A stretch of DNA of 64,000 nt. Source: Candidatus Gastranaerophilales bacterium (GTDB lineage: Bacteria; Cyanobacteriota; Vampirovibrionia; Gastranaerophilales; Gastranaerophilaceae). The position numbers and the translations under genes are program-made. This document shows, in pieces, positions 51,088 through 59,144 of the stretch (positions are counted from its first letter, which is position 1; each line of letters begins with the position of its first letter). The DNA is taken from the NCBI GenBank assembly GCA_944326485.1, contig CALVED010000003.1, positions 124,001-188,000 of the forward strand, in the 5' to 3' direction. The notes beneath the pieces were generated by a model. It searched no databases. It saw only the letters and a list, made by a program, of their open reading frames with translations, and was not told where the DNA came from.

Positions 51088-51974
51088 TTTTTTATCCCCT
51101 CTGAAAGATCAGATACAACACCTTCAAAAATAACAGAATTTATTTTGTTGTTTTTAAGTATATCACAAGCTTGTTCACAAAGAAATAAAACTTGTTTTTT
51201 TGCTTCATCAATACCAAACATAGATACAAATGTTGATTTTTCAACATTTGCATCTTTTCCTGGAGTTTTACCAATTTCTTCTAATGTCGAAGTAACATCT
51301 AAAATATCATCATAAATTTGAAAAGCATGTCCATAATACTGAGCAAAAAGAGTCAATTCATCTAACATTTTTTGATTAACACCGCCTAAAATAGCACCTG
51401 ATCTTATAGCAAGTTTAAATAATTTTGCCGTTTTATATTCATAAATAAAATTTAAAGTCTTTTCAGATATTTTCTTTTTTTCAGAATCTATATCGACAAT
51501 TTGTCCGGAAATAATACCATCAACTCCGGCAGCTATAAAAAACTCCTTTAAAATTTTTAAAACAACATCAGGAGGAATTATTTCAGATGACTTATCTATT
51601 ATAAGTTTTGGAGCAAAACTTAATAAAGCATCACCTGCAAGTGTTGCTGTCGATTCTCCGAAAACTTTATGATTGGAAAGTTTACCTCTTCTATAATCAT
51701 CGTTATCCATACAAGGCAAATCATCATGAATAAGACTTTGACAATGAAGCATTTCTATTGCACAAGCTATAGGCATAACACATTCAATATCAATATTGAA
51801 AAGAGAAGCAGTTTCAATGGCCAAAACAGGCCTTAATCTTTTTCCTCCCGCCAAGAGAGAATATCTCATAGATTCATAAATGCTTTCAGGGTAACAAACT
51901 TGTATACATTTATCTAAATTTTCTTCAACTAATTTTCTAAAACTATTAAATCTTTCTTTTGCAATTTCTTTCAT
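51078..51974 (-). CDS. Polyprenyl (farnesyl/geranylgeranyl) diphosphate synthase
   Basis: 298 residues. The first Asp-rich motif is in D-D-L-P-C-M-D-N-D-D and the second in D-D-I-L-D-V, with G-G-K-R-L-R-P near residue 40 and G-K-T-P-G-K-D after the second. The two residues inserted in the first motif are typical of bacterial type II FPP/GGPP synthases (IspA/CrtE). Product length is not assigned. It sits between rsgA (8 nt) and the PAP2-like gene (10-nt overlap). Confidence 0.93.
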   Translation of the reverse strand: MKEIAKERFNSFRKLVEENLDKCIQVCYPESIYESMRYSLLAGGKRLRPVLAIETASLFNIDIECVMPIACAIEMLHCQSLIHDDLPCMDNDDYRRGKLSNHKVFGESTATLAGDALLSFAPKLIIDKSSEIIPPDVVLKILKEFFIAAGVDGIISGQIVDIDSEKKKISEKTLNFIYEYKTAKLFKLAIRSGAILGGVNQKMLDELTLFAQYYGHAFQIYDDILDVTSTLEEIGKTPGKDANVEKSTFVSMFGIDEAKKQVLFLCEQACDILKNNKINSVIFEGVVSDLSEGIKKCS

Positions 51975-51982
51975 TATTCACA

Positions 51983-52987
51983 CTACATTTCTTCTTTATA
52001 CATATTTTGTTTATTTGTTTTTCTTGATGCACTTCTTTTCTTATTTGAGATTTTTGTCAGAATTTTATTTTTATTATATTTTACTTTGGACTCATTTTTT
52101 AGAGATTCAACTGAAATTTTTTGCTCATACTCTTTTGCCTCACTTATAAATTTTTTATAACTAAAAAATCTTGATGCAGGTATATTCTTTATCAGTGAAG
52201 TTAAAGAACAACCTTCTTCATCTATATGCAAACAATTATTATATTTACAAGACTTATCAGTATTCAAAAATTCTCTAAAAAGTTTTTGCACTTCTGTTGG
52301 AAGTAAAAAATCAAATTTAAGATGAGAAAAACCCGGAGTATCTACAATAAAGGAATTATTATCAATTTCTAATAATTCACAGTGTCTAGTTGTATGAACG
52401 CCTCTTTTTGTTTTTTCACTAACTGGTAAAGTTTTTAAAATAGAAGATTTTAAAATAGCATTTATTAAAGAAGATTTGCCGACACCTGATGCTCCACAGA
52501 GGATAGATGTATTATTCTTTAAAATTGGTTCTAGTTCATTTATACCTGTTTTTTTTAATGCTGAAGTAAAAATAATTTGATAACCAATTTTTGAGTATAC
52601 TTCATTAATTTCATCTTTTAATTCATTATTATCATTAATATCTTCTTTATTAAAGCAAAGAATAGGTTTTATATTATGATATTCACAATGAGCAATATAT
52701 CTGTCTAACTGTTCATAATTAAAATCAGGTTCTTTTAAAGCAGATACAATAATAAATTGAGATACATTAGCTACTTTAGGACGTTTAATTAAATTAAATC
52801 TATTTACAATACCAGTAATAAAAGCTTGCATAGAATTAGTATCAACGCTTTCTAATTCAACAAAATCACCTGTAACTACATCAAGATTTTGTTTTTTTAA
52901 AACCGTTTTAAGTTTTGCTTCAATAACACCAATTGAAGTTTCAACATAATAAAAATCAGAAAATATCTTAATAATACGCCCTTTCAT
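51983..52987 (-). CDS. rsgA: Ribosome-maturation GTPase RsgA
   Basis: Circularly permuted GTPase that helps mature the 30S subunit. The OB-fold N-terminus is followed by N-K-E-D (G4), G-A-S-G-V-G-K-S-S-L (G1) and D-T-P-G-F (G3), then the zinc knuckle C-K-Y-N-N-C-L-H-x-x-E-x-x-C. I use the ATG at 52987 (334 residues, M-K-G-R-I-I-K-I-F as in homologues). The upstream ATG at 53014 has no better signal; neither has a Shine-Dalgarno, and TAATAT lies 7 nt before 52987. Confidence 0.93.
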   Translation of the reverse strand: MKGRIIKIFSDFYYVETSIGVIEAKLKTVLKKQNLDVVTGDFVELESVDTNSMQAFITGIVNRFNLIKRPKVANVSQFIIVSALKEPDFNYEQLDRYIAHCEYHNIKPILCFNKEDINDNNELKDEINEVYSKIGYQIIFTSALKKTGINELEPILKNNTSILCGASGVGKSSLINAILKSSILKTLPVSEKTKRGVHTTRHCELLEIDNNSFIVDTPGFSHLKFDFLLPTEVQKLFREFLNTDKSCKYNNCLHIDEEGCSLTSLIKNIPASRFFSYKKFISEAKEYEQKISVESLKNESKVKYNKNKILTKISNKKRSASRKTNKQNMYKEEM

Positions 52988-53050
52988 ACAAATGATATTA
53001 CAACAATAATTCATAAAAAGGAATAAATATACATAAAAAAATATTTAAGT

Positions 53051-53056
53051 TATAAT
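53051..53056 (+). promoter_or_regulatory. Candidate -10 box of pnp
   Basis: A perfect TATAAT lies 48 nt before the pnp ATG. It would give a leader of about 42 nt rich in A and G, with AGAG repeats as the likely ribosome site. Confidence 0.4.
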
Positions 53057-53104
53057 AAAACAGAAATTATAAGTGTATAAAAAGAAAAGAGAAAAGAGAA
53101 AAAC

Positions 53105-55240
53105 ATGGTAGAAACAAAAAAAATTGAAATACCTGTAGGAAGTAAAACAGTAACAATAGAAACAGGTAAATATGCAAAATCAGCTACCAGCTCAGTTACA
53201 GTAAGATGTGGAGATACAATGTTATTTATACATTGTTGTGTAAGCCCTGAACCAAGAGTTGGTATAGACTTTTTCCCATTATTAATTGATTATGAAGAAA
53301 GAATGTCTGCAATAGGTAGAATTCCAGGTGGCTATAATCGAAGTGAAGGGAAAGCCAGTGACAAAGCAATATTAATTTCAAGACTTATAGATAGACCAAT
53401 TAGACCATTATTTCCAAAAGGTTATAGAAATGATATTCAAATTGTTGCACAATTATTTAGTTATGATCAAGAAAATCAACCTGATACATTGGCAATGCTT
53501 GGAGCATCTTGTGCATTAATGCTATCCGGTGCACCGTTTGAAGGTCCTATCGGAGCAGTAAGAGTATCAAAAATTGATGGTCAGTTAATAGCAAATCCAA
53601 CTCATCAAGAAGCAGCTAAATCAAATTTAGATATAGTTGTAGCCGGTACCCACGATAGTGTAATTATGGTTGAAGCCGGTTGTAAATTTGTGACAGAAGA
53701 TGAAATTATGGAAGCAGTTGAATTTGCTCAAGTTGAAATAAGAAAACAATGTGAAGCTCAACTTCAGTTCGCTCAAGAATGCGGTATTGTAAGGGAAGAA
53801 TTTGTAAATCCATATGACACAACTGAATTAAAAAATATAATTAATGAAGTTGCACATGATATGATTTTTGATGCATATCATAATTTTGACAGAAAATACA
53901 GACAAGACAAACTGGATGAAGCCAAGAAACTTGTAAAAGAAAAAGTAGAAGCTTTACCTGAAGATCACTATATACACAAAATTATTGAAGAAACAGGTAT
54001 AGACTTTGTGGCTGAAGAATTCAAAGCAGCTGAAAAGAAAATAATGCGAGCAATGATTCTTGATGAAGGAGTCAGAGCAGACGGAAGAAAACCAAATGAA
54101 GTTCGTCCAATATGGTGCGAAGTAGGTGTTATACCTAGAGCTCACGGAAGCGCAGTATTTACGAGAGGACAAACACAAATTCTTTCAGTAGCTACTTTAG
54201 CCGGTCCTGGAATGAAGCAGGAATTAGACGGAGTTGACCCTGAAAAAGAAAAAACCTATATGCATAAATATATATTCCCAGGCTTTTCTGTAGGAGAAGT
54301 AAAAGCATTAAGAGGTCCGGGGAGAAGAGAAGTTGGTCACGGACATTTAGCAGAAAGAGCCAATATCCCAGCGCTTCCATCTCAAGAAGAATTCGGTTAT
54401 ACAATAAGAGTAACATCTGATGTATTAGAATCTAACGGTTCAACATCAATGGGATCAACCTGCGGAAGCTCAATGGCATTGATGAATGCAGGTGTGCCAG
54501 TAAAATGTATGATAGGTGGCGTTGCAATGGGTATGATTACAGAACCCGGAAGAGAACCTGTTGTATTAACTGATATTCAAGGCATTGAAGACTTCCTTGG
54601 AGATATGGATTTTAAAGTAACAGGAAATGATGATGGCATAACAGCTTTACAAATGGATATGAAAGCAAAAGGAATTGCAAATGAAACATTAAGGAAAGCT
54701 TTAGCCCAAGCAAAAGAGGGAAGACTTCACATTTTATCAAAAATGAGAGAAGTTATTACTGAACCAGCAAAAGAATTATCTCCATATGCTCCAAGAATAT
54801 TTACTATGAATATTCCAGTTGAAGATATAGGCGCAGTAATAGGACCTGGTGGTAAAAATATCAGAGGTATTATTGACGCATCTGGTGCTGAAATAGATAT
54901 ACAAGATGATGGAAGAGTAACTATTACATCAAATGATAAAGAAGGTGCAGACATTGCAAAGAAAATGATAAATCAAATCACTTTCAAGCCTGAAGAAGGG
55001 ATGGTTTGTAAGGGTAAAGTTGTTAAAATTGTTCAATTCGGAGCATTTGTTGAACTAGCACCAGGTAAAGATGGAATGGTTCATATTTCACAAATTTGCA
55101 AAGAAAGAATAGATACAATAGAAGGCAGACTAAATGTTGGAGATATAGTAACTGTCAAAATAATTAAAGTAGACGATAAAGGTAAAATCAGTCTAACTAT
55201 TAAGGGAGTTACAGAAGAAGAAGCCGCAAATTGTCAGTAA
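53105..55240 (+). CDS. pnp: Polynucleotide phosphorylase
   Basis: 3'-to-5' exoribonuclease of the RNA degradosome, 711 residues. Two RNase PH domains (first about 10-140; second about 320-545 with R-A-H-G-S-A-V-F-T-R-G-Q-T), a KH domain near 560-620 (I-G-P-G-G-K-N-I-R-G-I) and an S1 domain near 625-700 (G-K-V-V-K-I-V-Q-F-G-A-F-V) are in the normal order. Catalytic D-I-Q-G-I-E-D-F-L-G-D-M-D-F-K-V-T-G is intact. It is a single-gene unit closed by a terminator. Confidence 0.97.
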   Translation: MVETKKIEIPVGSKTVTIETGKYAKSATSSVTVRCGDTMLFIHCCVSPEPRVGIDFFPLLIDYEERMSAIGRIPGGYNRSEGKASDKAILISRLIDRPIRPLFPKGYRNDIQIVAQLFSYDQENQPDTLAMLGASCALMLSGAPFEGPIGAVRVSKIDGQLIANPTHQEAAKSNLDIVVAGTHDSVIMVEAGCKFVTEDEIMEAVEFAQVEIRKQCEAQLQFAQECGIVREEFVNPYDTTELKNIINEVAHDMIFDAYHNFDRKYRQDKLDEAKKLVKEKVEALPEDHYIHKIIEETGIDFVAEEFKAAEKKIMRAMILDEGVRADGRKPNEVRPIWCEVGVIPRAHGSAVFTRGQTQILSVATLAGPGMKQELDGVDPEKEKTYMHKYIFPGFSVGEVKALRGPGRREVGHGHLAERANIPALPSQEEFGYTIRVTSDVLESNGSTSMGSTCGSSMALMNAGVPVKCMIGGVAMGMITEPGREPVVLTDIQGIEDFLGDMDFKVTGNDDGITALQMDMKAKGIANETLRKALAQAKEGRLHILSKMREVITEPAKELSPYAPRIFTMNIPVEDIGAVIGPGGKNIRGIIDASGAEIDIQDDGRVTITSNDKEGADIAKKMINQITFKPEEGMVCKGKVVKIVQFGAFVELAPGKDGMVHISQICKERIDTIEGRLNVGDIVTVKIIKVDDKGKISLTIKGVTEEEAANCQ

Positions 55241-55250
55241 TATAAAAGTT

Positions 55251-55287
55251 AAAAGCCCAAATCTTTGTATTAAAATTTGGGCTTTTA
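55251..55287 (+). terminator. Intrinsic terminator of pnp
   Basis: AAAAGCCCAAAT pairs perfectly with ATTTGGGCTTTT (12 bp) around a 12-nt loop, 10 nt after the pnp stop. Confidence 0.85.
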
Positions 55288-55303
55288 TATATAAAAGGAA
55301 AAA

Positions 55304-56512
55304 ATGACAAATAATATAAAATATAATTGCATATTCGGTGGTGGTGGCATTCGAGGAATGTGCTATATAGGAGCAATAAAAGCTCTAAAAGAATTTAACA
55401 TAGAACTTAATTCTATTGCAGGTTCTTCAGTCGGTGCAGTATTTGCTGCATTATACGCAATCGGATACAATGAAGATGAGATAAGGGACTTATTTTTTGA
55501 TTTTAACCTAAATATGTTTAGAGACTTAAATATATCAATATTCACAACTGATATATCAATAAGTAAAGGTGAAATCTTTTTAGAGTGGCTAAGAGAGAAA
55601 ATTGAAAAAAAGTTTTATGGAGAAAAATATAAAAAAGGTAAAAATAAACCTGTAAAATTTAAAGATATATCAAAAAATCTTTTTATCTTAACAATTGATT
55701 TAAACACCAATTCACCATTTATATTTTCTAAAGAATCTACGCCGGAAGAAGAAATTGCATTTGCGGTTAGAGCTTCAGCAAGTTTACCAGGCTTAATGAA
55801 ACCAATAAGTATGGGGGATGCAATATTAGTTGATGGTGATTTAATAAAGAGTTGGCCGGCTTGGAAAGTATATAATTCATTAGACAATTCAAGCTCAAGA
55901 ATTTTAGAGTTCAGACTTGAAGGCTCCAGAAAAGACAGAGACATTAAAAATCCGATGGACTATTTAAGTTCAATAATTAATACAATTTGGTATCTATCAA
56001 CTGAAAATGTATTTAATATGAATCATACAAACGATAGATACGATTACATTGTAATAGATACTAAAGATATAATACTATTTGATTTCAATATAGAAAAAAA
56101 TATCAAAAATGAATTAATAGAAAAAGGATATAATGATACAAAAAAATATTTGTGTGAAATTTTACCAGAAAAGAAAAAAATAATAATAGAAAATTATAAA
56201 GACATATTAAATAATTTAATAATTTATAAAAAATATATAAAAGAGGGTAATATAGATAAAGCTCTTTACATTATTAATGATATTTTATCAGAAATGCCAC
56301 AAAAAACAGATTATATAGACAAGTATTTTTATAATCAGATCAATGATTTAAAAGAAATATTACAAGTTAACACAAAGAAATTATTCTTTTTTAAGCAAAG
56401 AATTGATAATGAAAAACAAATTATTACCAGAATTGAATTCGTCGAAAACATGTTAAAAGAAAGAATAATAGAATTAAAAACATATATTACAAACTTTTGT
56501 AATAATTTTTAA
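55304..56512 (+). CDS. Patatin-like phospholipase
   Basis: 402 residues. The oxyanion loop G-G-G-G-I-R-G-M is at 12-19, the nucleophile Ser42 is in G-S-S-V-G, and the catalytic Asp is in V-D-G-D-L near residue 182. The patatin fold occupies about 1-300. The C-terminal 100 residues are a charged helical region of unknown role. There is no signal peptide, so it acts in the cytosol or is exported by another route. AAAGGAAAA precedes the ATG. It follows the pnp terminator by 16 nt. Confidence 0.88.
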   Translation: MTNNIKYNCIFGGGGIRGMCYIGAIKALKEFNIELNSIAGSSVGAVFAALYAIGYNEDEIRDLFFDFNLNMFRDLNISIFTTDISISKGEIFLEWLREKIEKKFYGEKYKKGKNKPVKFKDISKNLFILTIDLNTNSPFIFSKESTPEEEIAFAVRASASLPGLMKPISMGDAILVDGDLIKSWPAWKVYNSLDNSSSRILEFRLEGSRKDRDIKNPMDYLSSIINTIWYLSTENVFNMNHTNDRYDYIVIDTKDIILFDFNIEKNIKNELIEKGYNDTKKYLCEILPEKKKIIIENYKDILNNLIIYKKYIKEGNIDKALYIINDILSEMPQKTDYIDKYFYNQINDLKEILQVNTKKLFFFKQRIDNEKQIITRIEFVENMLKERIIELKTYITNFCNNF

Positions 56513-56588
56513 AAATATAAACATTATCTAACAAATTATTTTATAATTAGTGTTTATATGAATAAATTATTAAAGAGTGGAGATAAAA

Positions 56589-57446
56589 ATGACAAGCGAA
56601 AGCATCATAGAGAAAGAGAATTATAAAGATAATCATACAAACTATGACGATAAAAGTATTGTTATTTTCAAAATAATTGATGGCATAAAAGAAATATTAG
56701 AAGAAGACAGACAACAAAAACAACCATTATTCCTATCTGTAAACGAAAAATTAATAATAAAAACAGTAAAAGAGTTCTTAAATGATAAACAAAAGAACTA
56801 TTTAATAGGAATAACAGGAGAATCAGCATCAGGGAAAACAACACTCGTAAATTATGTATCAAAAGCATTGAGAAAAAAATTATATAATGAAACATATACT
56901 TCTCTATGTTGTGATGACTATTACAAAGATACATCAGACCTATTAAAAGAAGCCGGAAGTTATGAAAACTTATATAAAACAGGTTTTAGCTTTGATAAAC
57001 CTGATGCTATTAACTTAAACTTAATGAGAGCCCATTTAATAAGTTTAAAAAATGGATGCGGAGTAAATGCTCCAGAATATGATTTTGTTACATGCGAAAG
57101 TATACCAAATAGAGCATACAAGAATCCAACAAAAGCAATTTTAGCAGAAGGATTATATGTTTTAGGTGAAGAGCTAGTTGATTTATTTGATATAAAAGTA
57201 TACGTATTCACTCCTTTTGATAAAATAAAAGAACGTTGGTTTACACGTGCAATATTAAGAGGAAAGACAGGAGCTGCAGCAGAACATCAATTTAATGATG
57301 TAAACACAACAGCTCAAATATATATACGCCCAACAATGCAAAATGCTGATATTGTAATAAACGGATTAACCTCCGCAGAATACATTGAAGAAATTACAAC
57401 TAAAATTATTAATACAATTAATGACATTATTAATTTTTATAAATAA
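56589..57446 (+). CDS. Uridine kinase-like P-loop kinase with N-terminal extension
   Basis: 285 residues from the ATG at 56589; GTGGAG upstream is the ribosome site, though the frame stays open to a GTG. The P-loop G-E-S-A-S-G-K-T-T is near residues 80-88, C-D-D-Y-Y-K-D lies in the substrate loop, and the C-terminal half fits uridine kinase/phosphoribulokinase folds. The first 75 residues are an extra helical and acidic region; standard Udk is about 210 residues. Uridine/cytidine phosphorylation is likely but the substrate is not certain. Confidence 0.75.
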   Translation: MTSESIIEKENYKDNHTNYDDKSIVIFKIIDGIKEILEEDRQQKQPLFLSVNEKLIIKTVKEFLNDKQKNYLIGITGESASGKTTLVNYVSKALRKKLYNETYTSLCCDDYYKDTSDLLKEAGSYENLYKTGFSFDKPDAINLNLMRAHLISLKNGCGVNAPEYDFVTCESIPNRAYKNPTKAILAEGLYVLGEELVDLFDIKVYVFTPFDKIKERWFTRAILRGKTGAAAEHQFNDVNTTAQIYIRPTMQNADIVINGLTSAEYIEEITTKIINTINDIINFYK

Positions 57447-57475
57447 AATTAATAATTATTAATTTGCAAAATTAG

Positions 57476-57511
57476 AATTTACATTTTTGTAAAAAAATGT
57501 AAATTTTTTTT
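57476..57511 (+). terminator. Terminator after the uridine kinase-like gene
   Basis: AATTTACATTTTT pairs with AAAAATGTAAATT (13 bp) around GTAA, followed by a run of six T, 29 nt after the stop. Confidence 0.75.
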
Positions 57512-57684
57512 GATAAAAAAAATCAAATAATTAAAGAAAAAAAGATACAAAACCGATATTAATACTAAATAAAAGTACATTTGGGAAAACAAAAAACAAG
57601 GCATAATGAATATTAATAAAAAGGCAATAAAAATATAATAAATGTTTTAGTATTCATGTAGTCTTGTCAGCAAAGGAGAACCTG

Positions 57685-57969
57685 GTGGCAAAACAAACCT
57701 CAGCGACAAAACTACAACTTCATATAAATCGGTTGAAAAACTTTTTAAACTTCACAAGAGCTTTTCTAAAGAAAAAGAATCCAATAAAAATGTGTATTAA
57801 CCAATTTATAACAACAATAAATGAATTAATCACAGTAAGGAAGAAGTTAGAAAAAATTGAAAACCGAATAAATTATGAAAAGTACAAACTTAAGAAAACA
57901 GAACTAATTCTTGCCCAGAATTCAGAACATGTTTTTTTAAGAGGAAGGTCACTAAACCAAACAAGGTAG
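57685..57969 (+). CDS. Small basic helical protein (coiled-coil pair, first)
   Basis: 94 residues, not recognised. I start it at the GTG at 57685, which has AAGGAG 6 nt upstream; the longer frame has no site. Lys/Arg-rich throughout, with a predicted coiled coil around 55-85 (T-V-R-K-K-L-E-K-I-E-N-R-I). No signal peptide. It is followed after 4 nt by a second small coiled-coil gene, and the pair is bounded by terminators, so they form a two-gene unit. Function unknown. Confidence 0.55.
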   Translation: MAKQTSATKLQLHINRLKNFLNFTRAFLKKKNPIKMCINQFITTINELITVRKKLEKIENRINYEKYKLKKTELILAQNSEHVFLRGRSLNQTR

Positions 57970-57973
57970 TAAA

Positions 57974-58309
57974 ATGGGTTTCTTAATATCATTTAACAGA
58001 AAAATGTATCTAACAAATTATGTCAACCAACTTGAAACAAGAATAAATGACATAACAACACAAAAATTAAATTTAACAGATACAATAACACAATTGGCGT
58101 CACAAATAAGTGATATAGGAAATACTGATTCTCCAGCAGTAAAGAAACTGGAAGCAAGAAAAGTTGAACTTGAGAATTTCGAGAAACAACTTGACTTAAG
58201 AATGCAAAAATATCAAACACAACTTCAAGCAGCAAATACAGAACTTCAATCCGCAGACCAAATGCTTGAACAAAATTTACAACGTTCTTTTTCATATAAA
58301 GCTGGATAA
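57974..58309 (+). CDS. Small coiled-coil protein (pair, second)
   Basis: 111 residues, not recognised. After M-G-F-L-I-S-F-N-R-K-M-Y almost the whole length is heptad-like coiled coil (N-Q-L-E-T-R-I-N-D-I and later L-E-A-R-K-V-E-L-E-N-F-E), rich in Gln, ending F-S-Y-K-A-G. The ribosome site AGG is only 4 nt past the preceding stop. It resembles in shape small structural or export-apparatus helical proteins, but no family match is claimed. Confidence 0.6.
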   Translation: MGFLISFNRKMYLTNYVNQLETRINDITTQKLNLTDTITQLASQISDIGNTDSPAVKKLEARKVELENFEKQLDLRMQKYQTQLQAANTELQSADQMLEQNLQRSFSYKAG

Positions 58310-58344
58310 TTAATTAATAATAAATAGGTTAGTCTATATTATAA

Positions 58345-58369
58345 AAAAGGAGATTTAAAATCTCCTTTT
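58345..58369 (+). terminator. Terminator after the coiled-coil pair
   Basis: AAAAGGAGATT pairs with AATCTCCTTTT (11 bp) around a 3-nt loop, 36 nt after the stop. Confidence 0.8.
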
Positions 58370-58373
58370 AAGT

Positions 58374-58401
58374 TTGACAAAATATAACTTCAAATTAAAA
58401 T
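58374..58401 (+). promoter_or_regulatory. Promoter of the yceD-fab operon
   Basis: A perfect TTGACA, a 16-bp spacer and TAAAAT. The expected start is about 2 nt before the yceD ATG (58410), leaving no room for a ribosome site; leaderless start predicted. Confidence 0.65.
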
Positions 58402-58409
58402 AAGTATAC

Positions 58410-58904
58410 ATGAAGATATTAATTTCAGAAATAGAAAAAAAGGAAAATAAAAAAGATATATTAAATTTTTCAGAAATAATAGAAGAATTTAATAATGAAA
58501 AGCCAGTTACTGCAAAATTAGAAGTAGAAGTTTTAGATACTACAATAATATTAACTGGAAAAATTCATGCAGAAGTAAATCTTACATGTGATATGTGTTT
58601 AAAAGACTTTACAAAAGTTTTAGATTTTAATGTAAAAGAAGCTTATACAAGATACAATCTAAATGAAGGCTACAATGCAGAATACGAAGTAAAATCAAAC
58701 AACTTTACAGAAGATTTAAACGGAAGTGATGAAATAGATATAACAGATTTTATTTATCAATGTGTAATATTACATATACCAAATAAACTTGTTTGTGATA
58801 TAAATTGTAAAGGAGACGAAAAACTTAGTGAATATTTAAACACTACAAAAACGGATCCAAGATTAGAAATATTTAAAAATATAAAAATAGAAAAGGATAA
58901 GTAA
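58410..58904 (+). CDS. yceD: DUF177/YceD-family protein
   Basis: 164 residues. C-D-M-C near residue 68 and a second Cys pair near the end (C-D-I-N-C) with D-I-T-D-F-I-Y-Q match the DUF177 family, which is almost always encoded next to rpmF, as here. A role in 23S rRNA/ribosome accumulation is reported for plant and bacterial homologues. The ATG has no Shine-Dalgarno. It opens the fatty-acid operon; rpmF starts 2 nt after its stop. Confidence 0.88.
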   Translation: MKILISEIEKKENKKDILNFSEIIEEFNNEKPVTAKLEVEVLDTTIILTGKIHAEVNLTCDMCLKDFTKVLDFNVKEAYTRYNLNEGYNAEYEVKSNNFTEDLNGSDEIDITDFIYQCVILHIPNKLVCDINCKGDEKLSEYLNTTKTDPRLEIFKNIKIEKDK

Positions 58905-58906
58905 TT

Positions 58907-59113
58907 ATGGCAGTACCAAAGAAAAGAACAGGTAAATCAGCACAAGGTCACAGAAGAGCAAATTGGAAAGGAACAGTACCAGAAACAACAATATGCCCAA
59001 CTTGTGGAGCAACTGTATTAACACACACTGTATGTACAGAATGTGGTTCATATAAAGGAAAAGTAGTAAGTAACAAAACAGTAAAAGCAACTACAGAAAA
59101 AGAAGCTGAATAG
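58907..59113 (+). CDS. rpmF: 50S ribosomal protein L32
   Basis: 68 residues. A-V-P-K-K-R-T-G-K-S at the N-terminus, R-R-A-N-W-K in the middle, and C-P-T-C-G with C-T-E-C-G as the zinc ribbon are classical L32. It is followed by plsX after 31 nt. The tail after the ribbon is Lys/Thr-rich and a little longer than usual. Confidence 0.97.
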   Translation: MAVPKKRTGKSAQGHRRANWKGTVPETTICPTCGATVLTHTVCTECGSYKGKVVSNKTVKATTEKEAE

Positions 59114-59144
59114 ATAAAAAGAAAAAATGGGGATATAAAGTAGT

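Noticed and set aside
53954-54954. Minus-strand frames within pnp
   Set aside because: They lie fully inside a highly conserved gene and have antisense-type composition.
56515-56561. TATAAACA/TGTTTATA inverted repeat before the uridine kinase-like gene
   Set aside because: Only 8 bp in a very AT-rich spacer; expected by chance and without a T-run.
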